A program made the position numbers and the translations under genes. From contig JBGVAK010000139.1 of assembly GCA_045224495.1 (NCBI GenBank), forward strand, positions 1-15,024: a DNA stretch of 15,024 nt, written 5' to 3'. This document shows positions 7,638 to 14,955 of the stretch, in pieces. Position 1 is the stretch's first letter, and each line of letters begins with the position of its first letter. Below the pieces are notes generated by a model. It did not search any database. It had not been told where the DNA came from and worked only from the letters and a program-made list of their open reading frames with translations. Origin of the DNA: RUG472 sp045224495. Lineage in GTDB: Bacteria; Bacillota; Clostridia; Christensenellales; CAG-138.

Positions 7638-9979
7638 GACTGTTGTTTGAGTTCGAATACCTGAATGCCGTCCTGATCGTAGAGGACGGTGCCGTTGGCC
7701 CTGAAATAGGCCGTATCCACATTATATTTAGATCGTTCGGAGGAACCGATATACACGTACCGTACGCCATATTTCTCGAAGAGAGCCTGGTTCTCACCGG
7801 GTTTCTCCAGCATGGCGGTCACGTCCGCCTTCCGCTCGCTCGTGTCGATGCCGTGATAGTAGAGGAACAGGTCCGGTCCGCAGACGATGCTGCGCCCGGT
7901 CATGACGGACACGGCGTTGAGATGCCAGCTGTAATCCGTCAGGAACACGCCGTGGGCGTCCGTATTCTCCCGGATATAGTCCGCCGCCAGGATATCGGCG
8001 TTTGTAAACATCATGTAGGAGCTGCGCCACTCCCTAAGGATGGTCATGGGCCCGGACAGGAACAGGGAGCAGCCCAGCAGGAAGGAAAGCAGCGCCTTGC
8101 AGGCGTAGACGCCCCTGTTTTTGCTGTATTCCTCTCGGGTGGATAGATACAGGGACGCGAAGATAAGGACGATCCCAAGGCCTATGAAGCCCATCAGCAG
8201 GACAAAGGGAAGCGGCACGGACAGGGAGCGGGCGCTGCTTTCCTTTATGAGTCGGATCAAAAGGTACAGAGCGACGCCGGAGGAAAGCAAAAACAGGAAT
8301 CCCGCCCAGGCGTCCCACTCCCTGGAAGCATGCATTTCGTACATCCGAATGCTAAGGTAAATGAGGAAGGCCAGGAGGAACAGCTCCGTATATATGCCGA
8401 TCACAGGCAGGTCCACGGCGCTGTCATGTATATGGGTAAATGCCGTGAGATAGACGGCGAACCCAAGAAGGGCAGCGACCATGCCCAGGAGGGACAGGGC
8501 CGAGCGCCGCGCTTGGGCAGACCCGCTGAATCGGTGATCGAAGCGATGGCGAAGGATCCCCAGGAGCTTTGCGGTCAAGGCGCACAGGCAGAAGAACCAG
8601 GCGAACAGGAGTTTGTTGTTGTCGTAGATGTTGGGCTGGAAGACCACCACCTCAGAGACGAGCCATAGGACGAGGAAGCCCAGGGCGATCTGCCGGTCCT
8701 TCTTCGAAAGCAGCAAGAGGGCGAAGGGCAACAGGATAAACAGCCACCCCAGATTCTTGATATAGAACCACAGGAAGGAGTCCACCTCGTTGGCCCAGTT
8801 GAAGTGGAGCCGGACCATGCTGCTCTCCGACGCCTGCTGAAAGGCAAAGCGAAAGAGCTGCGGCGCAGCGAGGAGCACGACAATGCCGCCATAGCAGGCC
8901 CACTGCAGCAGCCTTTTTTTATCATACTGCAACACCAGGTCCTGCATGCAGTAGACTGTGCTGACGATGCCCAGGGCCAGGAAGGAATGGGTGTGGATGA
9001 GGGGCAGGCCCCCGGCCAGCAGGATCAGGGGCATGAGAGCTTCTCTGCGCCGCTCGAAGGCGAGCCGCAGCAGCAGATGCAAACAGGGGAACAGGAACGC
9101 CCACCCAAAGAGGGTGGCCCGTTGGGGGATCAGCATGTCCACGATGGGGTTGACCCATCGTAAGCCGATCCGGGGCAGGTTGGTGGGGGTCACGTAAAAG
9201 TCGTTCAGCAGGTAGGATAGGTTGTTGGCGTACCCGGTTTTGCCGATGAGGGCGCCCACGGTGGAAGCCCCGTTCAACCGGTCGAAGAAATAGAGGAATC
9301 CGAAGCCGCCGCCGACGAAAAACAGATAGGTGGCGAAGCGCGCCCTATCCGTCCGCTTGAGCCAGGTCTGAAAGGCGAAGTAGACCCCAAGGATCACCAG
9401 GGCATAGGCGTACAGGGCGGGCAGCAAATAGGCCCAGCGGAGACTCGCTCCGAATTGAAACAGGGAGGCACTGGGCACCTCGCAAAGGAAGGGATAGTTC
9501 ACCGGGTGGCCGGGGAAGATGCTGTACTCCGGGGGGAAGACGCCCTGCTCCGCCAGGCTGGAGATGAAGCCCAGGTGCATGGCGAGGTCCCCGTAGGTGG
9601 TCTGGCCCACGTACCAGCCGTCCACCTTGGGCTCCAGGATATGGGTGGAAAAGAGGTACGCGCCGACGAAGAACAGGGGCAGGAGCCAGAGGAGGGGCAG
9701 GAGCGATCTCAATTCCTTCGTGGCGGCCATGGGGGCCTTCTTCTTTTGCAGCAGGCACAGTACCGTGAGCACCCCCATAAGGGCCGCGCCCAGGATATGG
9801 CTCGTCTGTCCAAACCCCAGCAGGAAAGCGAACAGGCTGGGCAGCCAAATGCTGCCGAACAGGCCTACCGTCAAGCCCAACCATAGGCGACGGGGGAAGG
9901 ATTCAGTTGAAAACAGGTATCGGCCGATCTCGACGCCCGCTACGGCGTAGAACAGCAGATACAGGATGGACAGGATCAT
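7634..9979 (-). CDS. Large polytopic membrane protein, GT-C glycosyltransferase-like
   Basis: An integral membrane protein of 781 residues with many hydrophobic helices (roughly 14 or more by eye) and a soluble C-terminal region from about residue 670. The first long loop (about 110-170) holds an acidic GDLAMH motif (Asp131, His135), then FPPEYSIFPGHPVNYPFL. This pattern is seen in GT-C-like membrane proteins that use a lipid-linked sugar. The C-terminal part, with LAADYIRENT, MTGRSIVCGPD and YGVRYVYIGSSE, resembles the extracytoplasmic tail of YfhO-like and related GT-C proteins. The exact family and substrate are not identified. GGGAGG precedes the ATG by about five bases, and a promoter lies just upstream. 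It is the first gene of a two-gene operon with the NPCBM-like protein. Confidence 0.8.
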   Translation of the reverse strand: MILSILYLLFYAVAGVEIGRYLFSTESFPRRLWLGLTVGLFGSIWLPSLFAFLLGFGQTSHILGAALMGVLTVLCLLQKKKAPMAATKELRSLLPLLWLLPLFFVGAYLFSTHILEPKVDGWYVGQTTYGDLAMHLGFISSLAEQGVFPPEYSIFPGHPVNYPFLCEVPSASLFQFGASLRWAYLLPALYAYALVILGVYFAFQTWLKRTDRARFATYLFFVGGGFGFLYFFDRLNGASTVGALIGKTGYANNLSYLLNDFYVTPTNLPRIGLRWVNPIVDMLIPQRATLFGWAFLFPCLHLLLRLAFERRREALMPLILLAGGLPLIHTHSFLALGIVSTVYCMQDLVLQYDKKRLLQWACYGGIVVLLAAPQLFRFAFQQASESSMVRLHFNWANEVDSFLWFYIKNLGWLFILLPFALLLLSKKDRQIALGFLVLWLVSEVVVFQPNIYDNNKLLFAWFFCLCALTAKLLGILRHRFDHRFSGSAQARRSALSLLGMVAALLGFAVYLTAFTHIHDSAVDLPVIGIYTELFLLAFLIYLSIRMYEMHASREWDAWAGFLFLLSSGVALYLLIRLIKESSARSLSVPLPFVLLMGFIGLGIVLIFASLYLSTREEYSKNRGVYACKALLSFLLGCSLFLSGPMTILREWRSSYMMFTNADILAADYIRENTDAHGVFLTDYSWHLNAVSVMTGRSIVCGPDLFLYYHGIDTSERKADVTAMLEKPGENQALFEKYGVRYVYIGSSERSKYNVDTAYFRANGTVLYDQDGIQVFELKQQS

Positions 9980-10003
9980 AGGGCCTCCCGATTCATTTGA
10001 ATG

Positions 10004-10032
10004 ATTATACCATGGGTAGCTCCATTTTGGAA
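10004..10032 (-). promoter_or_regulatory. Promoter of the GT-C/NPCBM operon
   Basis: Reading leftward: -35 TTCCAA (complement of 10027-10032), 17-base spacer, -10 TATAAT (complement of 10004-10009) preceded by TGG, an extended -10. The expected start is near 9997, about 18 bases before the ATG. The -35 overlaps the U-run of the degV terminator. Confidence 0.65.
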
Positions 10033-10058
10033 ATAGAAAACCCTCCCAAAAGGAGGGT
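10031..10058 (-). terminator. Intrinsic terminator of degV
   Basis: On the minus strand ACCCTCC (10058-10052) pairs with GGAGGGT (10046-10040) around a five-base loop, followed by TTTCTATTT. It begins 26 bases after the degV stop codon and separates degV from the GT-C operon. Confidence 0.8.
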
Positions 10059-10084
10059 CAGAACGTTGCAAATCTGTAAAACTT

Positions 10085-10942
10085 TTATTTCGTCATAAAC
10101 AGCACACCGATGCAGCCCGGGCCACAGTGAGAGGAGATGGTGCAGCCGGCAGTGGTGACGATGATCTCGCCCCAAGGACCGTACTTTTCCACTTCCGCCT
10201 TCATCCACTCGACATCCTCGGCGGGGAAGCCGGAATGGGTAATGAAGATGCGGTCTCGCACGATGTCGGTACGGCCGTCCAGCTGGTCGTGGATGTAGGC
10301 CAGGATGCACTTTTTCAGCTTTCCAAAGTACTTCTTTCCCACGGTCATGTTGCCGTTCTGGTCGTTGAGCACTCGGATGCTGGGCTTGATGCTCATAAGA
10401 TTGGCCCCCATGTGGGCAAGGGACGAGCACCTGCCGCCTGCATGCAGGAAGTCCAGGGTGTCCAGGATGAAACTGGCGGAGTTCTTTTGGTTAAGGACTT
10501 TCACTTCTTCATAAATCGAAGCGGCGTCCATGCCCTTCTTGACCCGCTCCCCGGCTTCGCACACCAGCAGGCCCGTGCCGGTGGACAGGCAGCAGGAGTC
10601 GATCACGTACACGCCCGTGACCTCCTCAGCAGCCATGACCGCGTTCTGATGCGTCACGGACAGGCCTGAACCCAGGGAGATATGGACCACGTCGTAGCCC
10701 TGGTCGGTGAACCGCTTGAATACCTCCTCGTATTCGCCCACACTGACTGCGCTGGTCTTAGGCAGGGCACCGGTCTTCTCCCAGTTCTCATAGATCATAT
10801 CGTTGGTGATGTCGACACCGTCCAGATACTCCCGATCGTTCATGGTGACGTGCAGGGAAATGAGCTCTACGTCGTAGCGCTCCTGCAGCATGGGGCCGAT
10901 ATCGCAGGGGGTGTCCGCGGTGATCTTCACAGGTCTTGACAT
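10085..10942 (-). CDS. DegV family fatty-acid-binding protein
   Basis: Cytoplasmic DegV/FakB fold of 285 residues, normal for the family. FakB proteins bind a fatty acid and present its carboxylate to the kinase FakA for phosphorylation. Visible signatures are the N-terminal ITADTPCDI, then PKTSAVS (Thr63, Ser64) in the lipid-head binding region, then SLGSGLSVTHQNA, DTLDFLHAGGR (161-171), and the C-terminal HCGPGCIGV. The ATG at 10942 follows a strong AAGGAGGA ribosome site. It has its own promoter and terminator, so it is a single-gene unit unless read through from the DUF4097 gene. The fakA kinase gene is not in the window. Several DegV paralogues are usual in Clostridia, so the bound lipid cannot be named. 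Confidence 0.92.
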   Translation of the reverse strand: MSRPVKITADTPCDIGPMLQERYDVELISLHVTMNDREYLDGVDITNDMIYENWEKTGALPKTSAVSVGEYEEVFKRFTDQGYDVVHISLGSGLSVTHQNAVMAAEEVTGVYVIDSCCLSTGTGLLVCEAGERVKKGMDAASIYEEVKVLNQKNSASFILDTLDFLHAGGRCSSLAHMGANLMSIKPSIRVLNDQNGNMTVGKKYFGKLKKCILAYIHDQLDGRTDIVRDRIFITHSGFPAEDVEWMKAEVEKYGPWGEIIVTTAGCTISSHCGPGCIGVLFMTK

Positions 10943-10969
10943 AGGAAATCCTCCTTATTCGTTGGAAAC

Positions 10970-10998
10970 ATACTATCAGATGACGGGGAAAACGTCAA
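10970..10998 (-). promoter_or_regulatory. Promoter of degV
   Basis: Reading leftward: -35 TTGACG (complement of 10993-10998), 17-base spacer, -10 TAGTAT (complement of 10970-10975) with TG one base before it. The expected start is near 10963, about 20 bases before the ATG, leaving a short leader that holds the ribosome site. Confidence 0.75.
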
Positions 10999-11023
10999 TT
11001 CTACAAAAACAGCGACAAGTTTT

Positions 11024-12016
11024 CTATTTCGTATGCACGTATACGCTGCCGCTCATGGCGTCGATATCATACGACGCGTCGCCGTCGCCCAGGGTGATCT
11101 TCTTGGAACTTACCGCCTCATCGTTCAGGTAGAGCTTTCCGGACATGGCATCAAGATCGATGGTGCAGGAGGCGTCCTTCGGCAGAGTCAGGTCGGTCTT
11201 GCCGGAAGTGGTATCCACCTGCAGCGACTTGGGCGCCTGGGCAAAGTCCAGGGTGACGGAACCCGACATGGTGTTGACGCGAACCTCCTTGCAGCTGTCC
11301 AGCGTCAGTTCGACGGCACCGGAGACGGAGGAGGTCTTGACCTTTTTAGCGTCGCCGGTGACGCTGAGCCGCGCGGATACGCTGTTCATGTGCAGGGAAT
11401 CCACCGAACAATCGCGCAATGTGACATCCCCGGAGACGGTGTCGAACCTGGCTTCCTCCGCTACGACGTCCTGAAAGTCCACCTTGCCGGAGACGGAATC
11501 GATCTCCAGCTCGTCCAAATGAAGCTCATAGGCGGAGACGGAAGCGGAAACCGTGTCGATCTCCAGTTCCTTCAGTCCCGCTGCCAGGGAACGGGGGAGG
11601 ACGATCAGCAGATCCTTCCTGGGGAGCTTGCCCACATAGTTCTTCTTGCAGGCCTGAATGCGCAGCTTATTGCCGCTGACCCCGTAGCGCAGAGCGTCCT
11701 TCTCCCGGATCGAAGCGTCAGCCGTTTCCTGGATGCAGACCTTATCTCCGTCCGAAAGCTCGATGGTCACGGAGCCGGAGATCCAGTCGACGGTCAGCTC
11801 CTTGAGATCATCCATCTTCTCGACGTAGTAGATGCCCTTCTCGGAAAACTCGTTTTTCAGATCCTTATAGTCCTTGGTGGTGCTGGTGTCCACGCGGGAA
11901 CTGCCCCAATCTGTGAATATCCTGGACGCCACGCGGCCCGCCAAAAAGATACCGGCACAGATACAAAAGACCAGGCACAGACACACGATCAAAACGATCC
12001 ATCCGGTCTTGCTCAT
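11024..12016 (-). CDS. Membrane-anchored DUF4097 beta-solenoid protein
   Basis: A protein of 330 residues from the ATG at 12016, with one N-terminal membrane helix (about 6-27) and a large domain of the DUF4097 (putative adhesin) family, related to LiaG-type proteins of Bacillota. Ten copies of a motif like I-D-[ST]-[VM]-S-G-x-V recur; their Ser residues are near 80, 157, 176, 195, 214, 232, 251, 271, 292 and 323. From 157 to 292 the spacing is 18-21 residues, which fits a right-handed beta-solenoid rung. The start at 12016 follows GGAG (nine bases away) and AAGGA; an in-frame ATG at 12031 has no such site and would add five residues. Related proteins are often next to PspC, DUF1700 or PadR genes, but none is here. 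Function is unproven; an envelope-stress or adhesion role is inferred from the family. Confidence 0.85.
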   Translation of the reverse strand: MSKTGWIVLIVCLCLVFCICAGIFLAGRVASRIFTDWGSSRVDTSTTKDYKDLKNEFSEKGIYYVEKMDDLKELTVDWISGSVTIELSDGDKVCIQETADASIREKDALRYGVSGNKLRIQACKKNYVGKLPRKDLLIVLPRSLAAGLKELEIDTVSASVSAYELHLDELEIDSVSGKVDFQDVVAEEARFDTVSGDVTLRDCSVDSLHMNSVSARLSVTGDAKKVKTSSVSGAVELTLDSCKEVRVNTMSGSVTLDFAQAPKSLQVDTTSGKTDLTLPKDASCTIDLDAMSGKLYLNDEAVSSKKITLGDGDASYDIDAMSGSVYVHTK

Positions 12017-12079
12017 TGTTCCTTGCTCCATTCGTTCAATCTTAGGTCCGATTATCTCTATATAGACCCGTTATGATTC

Positions 12080-12108
12080 AGTATACGGGGTTTTTCCGGA
12101 AAAAGCAA
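12080..12108 (-). promoter_or_regulatory. Promoter of the DUF4097 gene
   Basis: Reading leftward: -35 TTGCTT (complement of 12103-12108), 17-base spacer, -10 TATACT (complement of 12080-12085). The expected start is near 12073, giving a leader of about 57 bases. A 14-base perfect palindrome occupies most of the spacer and reaches into the -35. Confidence 0.7.
12091..12104. promoter_or_regulatory. Perfect 14-base palindrome inside the DUF4097 promoter, possible operator
   Basis: TTTTTCCGGAAAAA reads the same on both strands and lies between the -35 and -10 of the leftward promoter. A dimeric regulator bound here would block polymerase. No regulator gene is adjacent, and the binding protein cannot be named. 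It is about 35 bases from the rightward mntP promoter, so it might also influence mntP. Confidence 0.4.
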
Positions 12109-12138
12109 TCCCGAATGGAAGATTCTCTCCGGAAGCCC

Positions 12139-12167
12139 TTGCAATTTGACGCCAGCTTTAGTAAAAT
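12139..12167 (+). promoter_or_regulatory. Promoter of mntP
   Basis: -35 TTGCAA (12139-12144), 17-base spacer, -10 TAAAAT (12162-12167). The expected start is near 12174, leaving a leader of about 23 bases. That is too short to hold a manganese riboswitch. Confidence 0.6.
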
Positions 12168-12196
12168 GTTCCCTGCTTTGACAGGAGAGACGATCT

Positions 12197-12763
12197 ATGA
12201 CCATATTTGAATTGTTCGTTTTGGCGGTGGGCCTGTCCATGGACGCCTTCGCTGTGGCCGTCTGCAAAGGACTGGCCATCGGCCGGATACAGGGGAAGCA
12301 CGTGCTGATCGTGGGCCTCTGGTTCGGCGGCTTCCAGGCGTTGATGCCCCTCATCGGATATCTCCTGGGCAGCAGCTTCGCCGAATATATCGCCGCCGTG
12401 GATCACTGGATCGCCATGATCCTCCTGGTCCTCATTGGCGGGAACATGGTCCGGGAATCCTTGGACAAGGACCCGGAGCACGTGAACCCCTCCCTGGGCT
12501 TCAAGATCATGCTGGTCATGGCCGTAGCCACCAGCATCGACGCCCTGGCCGTGGGCGTGACCTTCGCTTTTTTAGAGGTCCGCATCCTGCCCGCCGTCAG
12601 CTTTATCGGCGTCATCACCTTCCTGCTCTCCGCTCTGGGCGTGAAGATCGGCAGCATCTTCGGCACCAAATACAAGAGCAAGGCGGAGCTCACCGGCGGC
12701 GTCATCCTGATCCTCCTGGGCCTCAAGATCCTCCTGGAGCACCTGGGCTATCTGCCGTTCTGA
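12197..12763 (+). CDS. mntP: Manganese efflux pump MntP
   Basis: Inner-membrane exporter of the MntP (DUF204) family that removes Mn(II) from the cell. The 188 residues match the usual length and give six hydrophobic helices. The two internal half-repeats each carry the conserved acidic motif: GLSMDAFAVAV (Asp16) in the first helix and ATSIDALAVG (Asp115) in the fourth. Such Asp residues are needed for manganese tolerance in the E. coli protein. The start has AGGAGA eight bases upstream. It has its own promoter, is divergent from the DUF4097 gene and ends at a strong terminator, so it is a single-gene unit. In many bacteria mntP is controlled by a yybP-ykoY riboswitch or MntR; neither is evident here. 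Confidence 0.94.
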   Translation: MTIFELFVLAVGLSMDAFAVAVCKGLAIGRIQGKHVLIVGLWFGGFQALMPLIGYLLGSSFAEYIAAVDHWIAMILLVLIGGNMVRESLDKDPEHVNPSLGFKIMLVMAVATSIDALAVGVTFAFLEVRILPAVSFIGVITFLLSALGVKIGSIFGTKYKSKAELTGGVILILLGLKILLEHLGYLPF

Positions 12764-12777
12764 TCACAATATAAAAC

Positions 12778-12802
12778 AAAGGCCGCGTCATGCGGCCTTT
12801 TT
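12778..12802. terminator. Bidirectional intrinsic terminator between mntP and yqeB
   Basis: AAAGGCCGC (12778-12786) pairs with GCGGCCTTT (12792-12800) as a nine-pair stem with loop GTCAT. A T run follows rightward. Leftward, the complement of the upstream AT-rich bases gives TTTGTTTTAT. It lies 15 bases after the mntP stop and 14 bases after the yqeB stop, so it serves both convergent genes. Confidence 0.9.
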
Positions 12803-12815
12803 GCTTATCCAGCGT

Positions 12816-13601
12816 TTATTCCCTATACCCAAAGTGCAGCAGGGCTTCCAGGACGCCGCCACCCACGGAGAAGGCTTTGTCGGAGGCGCAGCGGCAGTGG
12901 TCCGGCCGGCAGCGGGGGTCTACGTCGCCGCTCTTCATGCCCTCATGGACCAGGATGCCTTCCGGCAGGATGCCCCGGAGGGTGCCGCTGATCTGGCAGG
13001 TGACAGGCGCATCGTCCACGTAGGCCACGGTCTCGTTAGCCTGCACCTGATCGCCGATGGTGCGGAGGGGATGGAAGACGCCGGATTTGGTGGCACGGAT
13101 GATCCGCTCCACGGTGTAGCCGCCGATGTTGCCGGGAACGCCCGTGTTGGGGGCGGCGGCGCCTGTGTAGATGGCCCGGCCCAGGTAGTGTCCCCGCTGG
13201 GTCTCCACCACGGCGTGGCAATCCACGCCCGCGGTAAACCCGGGGCCCACAGCCACCACGATGGGTGCGTCGCTGATGGAGGTGTCCAAATTGACTTTGG
13301 CGAGGCGGGCGTCCACCAAGGCCTCCGGCCGCAGCATGGCCAGGACCGTGCCCTCGTCGTCGGCGAACACGGGGATATGGCCCCGCATAGAGATCGAATC
13401 CGCATCCGCCCGGGAGGCGGCCCGCTCCCCCGTGATATCCTCCACGGTGCAGGCGCCCTGCAGGATGGCTTCGGAGAAGCACACCGTCCGCCGGATGGAG
13501 GTGGGCTTAGAAAGATCGGTCATGGCCAGCGTCAGCCCGGCCCGATGGAGCCGGACGGCGATGCCGCTGGCGATATCGCCTGCGCCGCGGATCAGGATCA
13601 T
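12816..13601 (-). CDS. yqeB: Selenium-dependent molybdenum hydroxylase system protein YqeB (EF2563 family)
   Basis: A protein of 261 residues matching the YqeB/EF2563 family, which co-occurs with molybdenum hydroxylases (xanthine dehydrogenase, purine hydroxylase) that need labile selenium. Its biochemical step is not established. The N terminus MILIRGAGDIASGIAVRL is a Rossmann-like glycine motif typical of the family. Later signatures are VGPGFTAGVDCHAVVETQRG, then NTGVPGNIGGYTVERI, then GDVDPRC and SVGGGVLEALL at the end. A C-terminal cysteine group (PRCRPDHCRC) could bind metal or selenium; that is inference. It has its own promoter (13628-13656). No yqeC, selD, mobA-like or hydroxylase gene is beside it, so its partners must lie elsewhere. 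Confidence 0.9.
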   Translation of the reverse strand: MILIRGAGDIASGIAVRLHRAGLTLAMTDLSKPTSIRRTVCFSEAILQGACTVEDITGERAASRADADSISMRGHIPVFADDEGTVLAMLRPEALVDARLAKVNLDTSISDAPIVVAVGPGFTAGVDCHAVVETQRGHYLGRAIYTGAAAPNTGVPGNIGGYTVERIIRATKSGVFHPLRTIGDQVQANETVAYVDDAPVTCQISGTLRGILPEGILVHEGMKSGDVDPRCRPDHCRCASDKAFSVGGGVLEALLHFGYRE

Positions 13602-13627
13602 AACAGTACGCTCCCGTTTTTTCTGCC

Positions 13628-13656
13628 AGTATACTCCCGGATCCTTCTTCCGTCAA
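13628..13656 (-). promoter_or_regulatory. Promoter of yqeB
   Basis: Reading leftward: -35 TTGACG (complement of 13651-13656), 17-base spacer, -10 TATACT (complement of 13628-13633). The expected start is near 13621, about 20 bases before the ATG at 13601. It begins only eight bases after the VanW stop codon; no terminator is visible between the two genes. Confidence 0.75.
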
Positions 13657-13663
13657 ATATACC

Positions 13664-14875
13664 TTACCGATAGAGATCTGAGGACACGTACACCAGCCCT
13701 TCGATGGAGGGATAGCTATCCTCGTAGGCTGTCTCCTTTCGAAGGAGCTTGCCGTCGGCGTCGTAGTACTCCTTGTAGGTCACGGAGGTACGACCCCGAC
13801 GCTCCTTGCGCTCCTCCACCCGGGACCCGGCAGACAAACTCTCGTCCAGCTTCACCTTGGTGCCCTTGGCGGGCAGGGAGCCGGTACGCTTGGAGGTGAT
13901 CTTGATATGATCGAAGTCGCCACTGTGGATGCCGTAGAGCTGGACGGTGACGGTCTTGGCCTTTTTGTCCAGATGGGCGAAGATGACCAGTTCGCCCGCC
14001 GTGGAGTTGACGAACTTAAAATCCTTGTAACCTGTGGCGATGGTGGCGTCTCGACCGATGGGTACGTAGTGCATGGGCCAGCTGTGGTGATGCCGCTCCG
14101 TGACGGTCAGATCCGCCATCATGACCGCGTTGAAAAGGGTGGAGGACACCTGACAGACCCCACCGCCGTACTCCTTCTCATAGGTGCCGTTGCGAATAGC
14201 TGGCGCGAGAAAGTACCCGTTCTCCTTGGTCCTATCCAAGATGGTCTTGTTCATGCTGAACTCCTCACCAGGGTCCAGGACCACGCCGTTGACGCGTGAG
14301 GCTGCCAGTTCCATGTTGTTTACCCGATTCTTTCGTCCCAAAGTGGAACCTTTGAAGGAGGTGGTGAACTCGGAGAGCAGGGTATACTTCTCCTTCAGCT
14401 CCTCCGTCGTGACGCTGGCAGCGACGGGCTGCAGGTCCACCGTGATCTCGGTGGCGTCCGTGTCCACCAGCGCCTGGGCCAGGGCGTCCTGGTCTATCCG
14501 CTGTCCCTCCGCCTCCGGAACGAAAGTGATAGGCGCAGCGGGATCGTCAGAATAAAGGACCTGGGCGTCTTGAGCCGGTGTACCGTAGAGCTCATTGAGT
14601 TTTTTATAGAATGCGGTGAATGTCTTTTGGTCGATGACCAACGCCCCGGCGCTGCCTACGAAGACGCCCATGTCCGACAGGCGATAGCTCACCACGTCGT
14701 TGCCCACGCACAGATCCAGCGTCTTTTTCTCAGGGTCCAGGGGCGTGGGGGAGGGCGCGGCGGTTTTGGCGCCGAACAGGGGCTTTTTCGCCCCGTCAGA
14801 TCCAACATCTGCCTCCTGTTTGGAGCAGCCGCACAGCAAAGCCAGCAGCAATACGAAAACGATCACATGTCTCAT
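13664..14875 (-). CDS. VanW family lipoprotein with PG_binding_4-like and G5-like regions
   Basis: A protein of 403 residues from the ATG at 14875. The N terminus is a lipoprotein signal with lipobox LCGC and lipidated Cys17, so it should be anchored on the outer face of the membrane. A Pro/Thr linker (about 38-50) is followed by a PG_binding_4-like region (about 60-155, ending VTTEELKEKY). The VanW domain covers about 170-310, with GEEFSMN, EYGGGVCQVSSTLFNAV (Cys241) and RHHHSWP. A G5-like beta region follows at about 330-390, containing VEERKERRGR. Upstream TTG at 14923 also opens the frame but overlaps the tRNA promoter and would bury the signal peptide. VanW was named from vancomycin-resistance clusters, but most family members, probably including this one, are general cell-wall proteins of unknown activity. 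No van genes are present. Confidence 0.9.
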   Translation of the reverse strand: MRHVIVFVLLLALLCGCSKQEADVGSDGAKKPLFGAKTAAPSPTPLDPEKKTLDLCVGNDVVSYRLSDMGVFVGSAGALVIDQKTFTAFYKKLNELYGTPAQDAQVLYSDDPAAPITFVPEAEGQRIDQDALAQALVDTDATEITVDLQPVAASVTTEELKEKYTLLSEFTTSFKGSTLGRKNRVNNMELAASRVNGVVLDPGEEFSMNKTILDRTKENGYFLAPAIRNGTYEKEYGGGVCQVSSTLFNAVMMADLTVTERHHHSWPMHYVPIGRDATIATGYKDFKFVNSTAGELVIFAHLDKKAKTVTVQLYGIHSGDFDHIKITSKRTGSLPAKGTKVKLDESLSAGSRVEERKERRGRTSVTYKEYYDADGKLLRKETAYEDSYPSIEGLVYVSSDLYR

Positions 14876-14916
14876 AGAGGGTAGTATGCGCGAGAAAAAG
14901 AATTTTACGCGAAGGA

Positions 14917-14945
14917 TTGACAAATGCCCCCGGCTCCATTATAAT
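14917..14945 (+). promoter_or_regulatory. Perfect consensus sigma-A promoter of the tRNA-Leu gene
   Basis: TTGACA (14917-14922), 17-base spacer, TATAAT (14940-14945): both hexamers and spacing equal the consensus. The expected transcription start is near 14952, a few bases before the mature tRNA. Confidence 0.92.
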
Positions 14946-14955
14946 TCTGAATTGC

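Noticed and set aside
7242..7664. Plus-strand open frame over the 5' end of the NPCBM-like gene
   Set aside because: It is antisense to the coupled ATGA junction of two coherent genes and has no domain or ribosome site.
10943..11023. Terminator for the DUF4097 gene
   Set aside because: Only short weak stems (four or five pairs) are present, without a following T run in the right place; read-through into degV is possible.
12801..13673. Plus-strand open frame of 290 codons across yqeB
   Set aside because: Antisense to a clear YqeB family protein. Its translation is Gly/His/Asp-rich, shows no domain, and crosses a terminator and the yqeB promoter.
13664..14875. Vancomycin-resistance locus
   Set aside because: VanW domains are common in ordinary cell-wall proteins; no vanA/B-type ligase, vanH, vanX or VanRS genes are present.
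14876..14923. TTG start extending the VanW lipoprotein by 16 residues
   Set aside because: The extension overlaps the tRNA promoter and places extra residues before a normal lipoprotein signal; the ATG at 14875 gives the expected N terminus.
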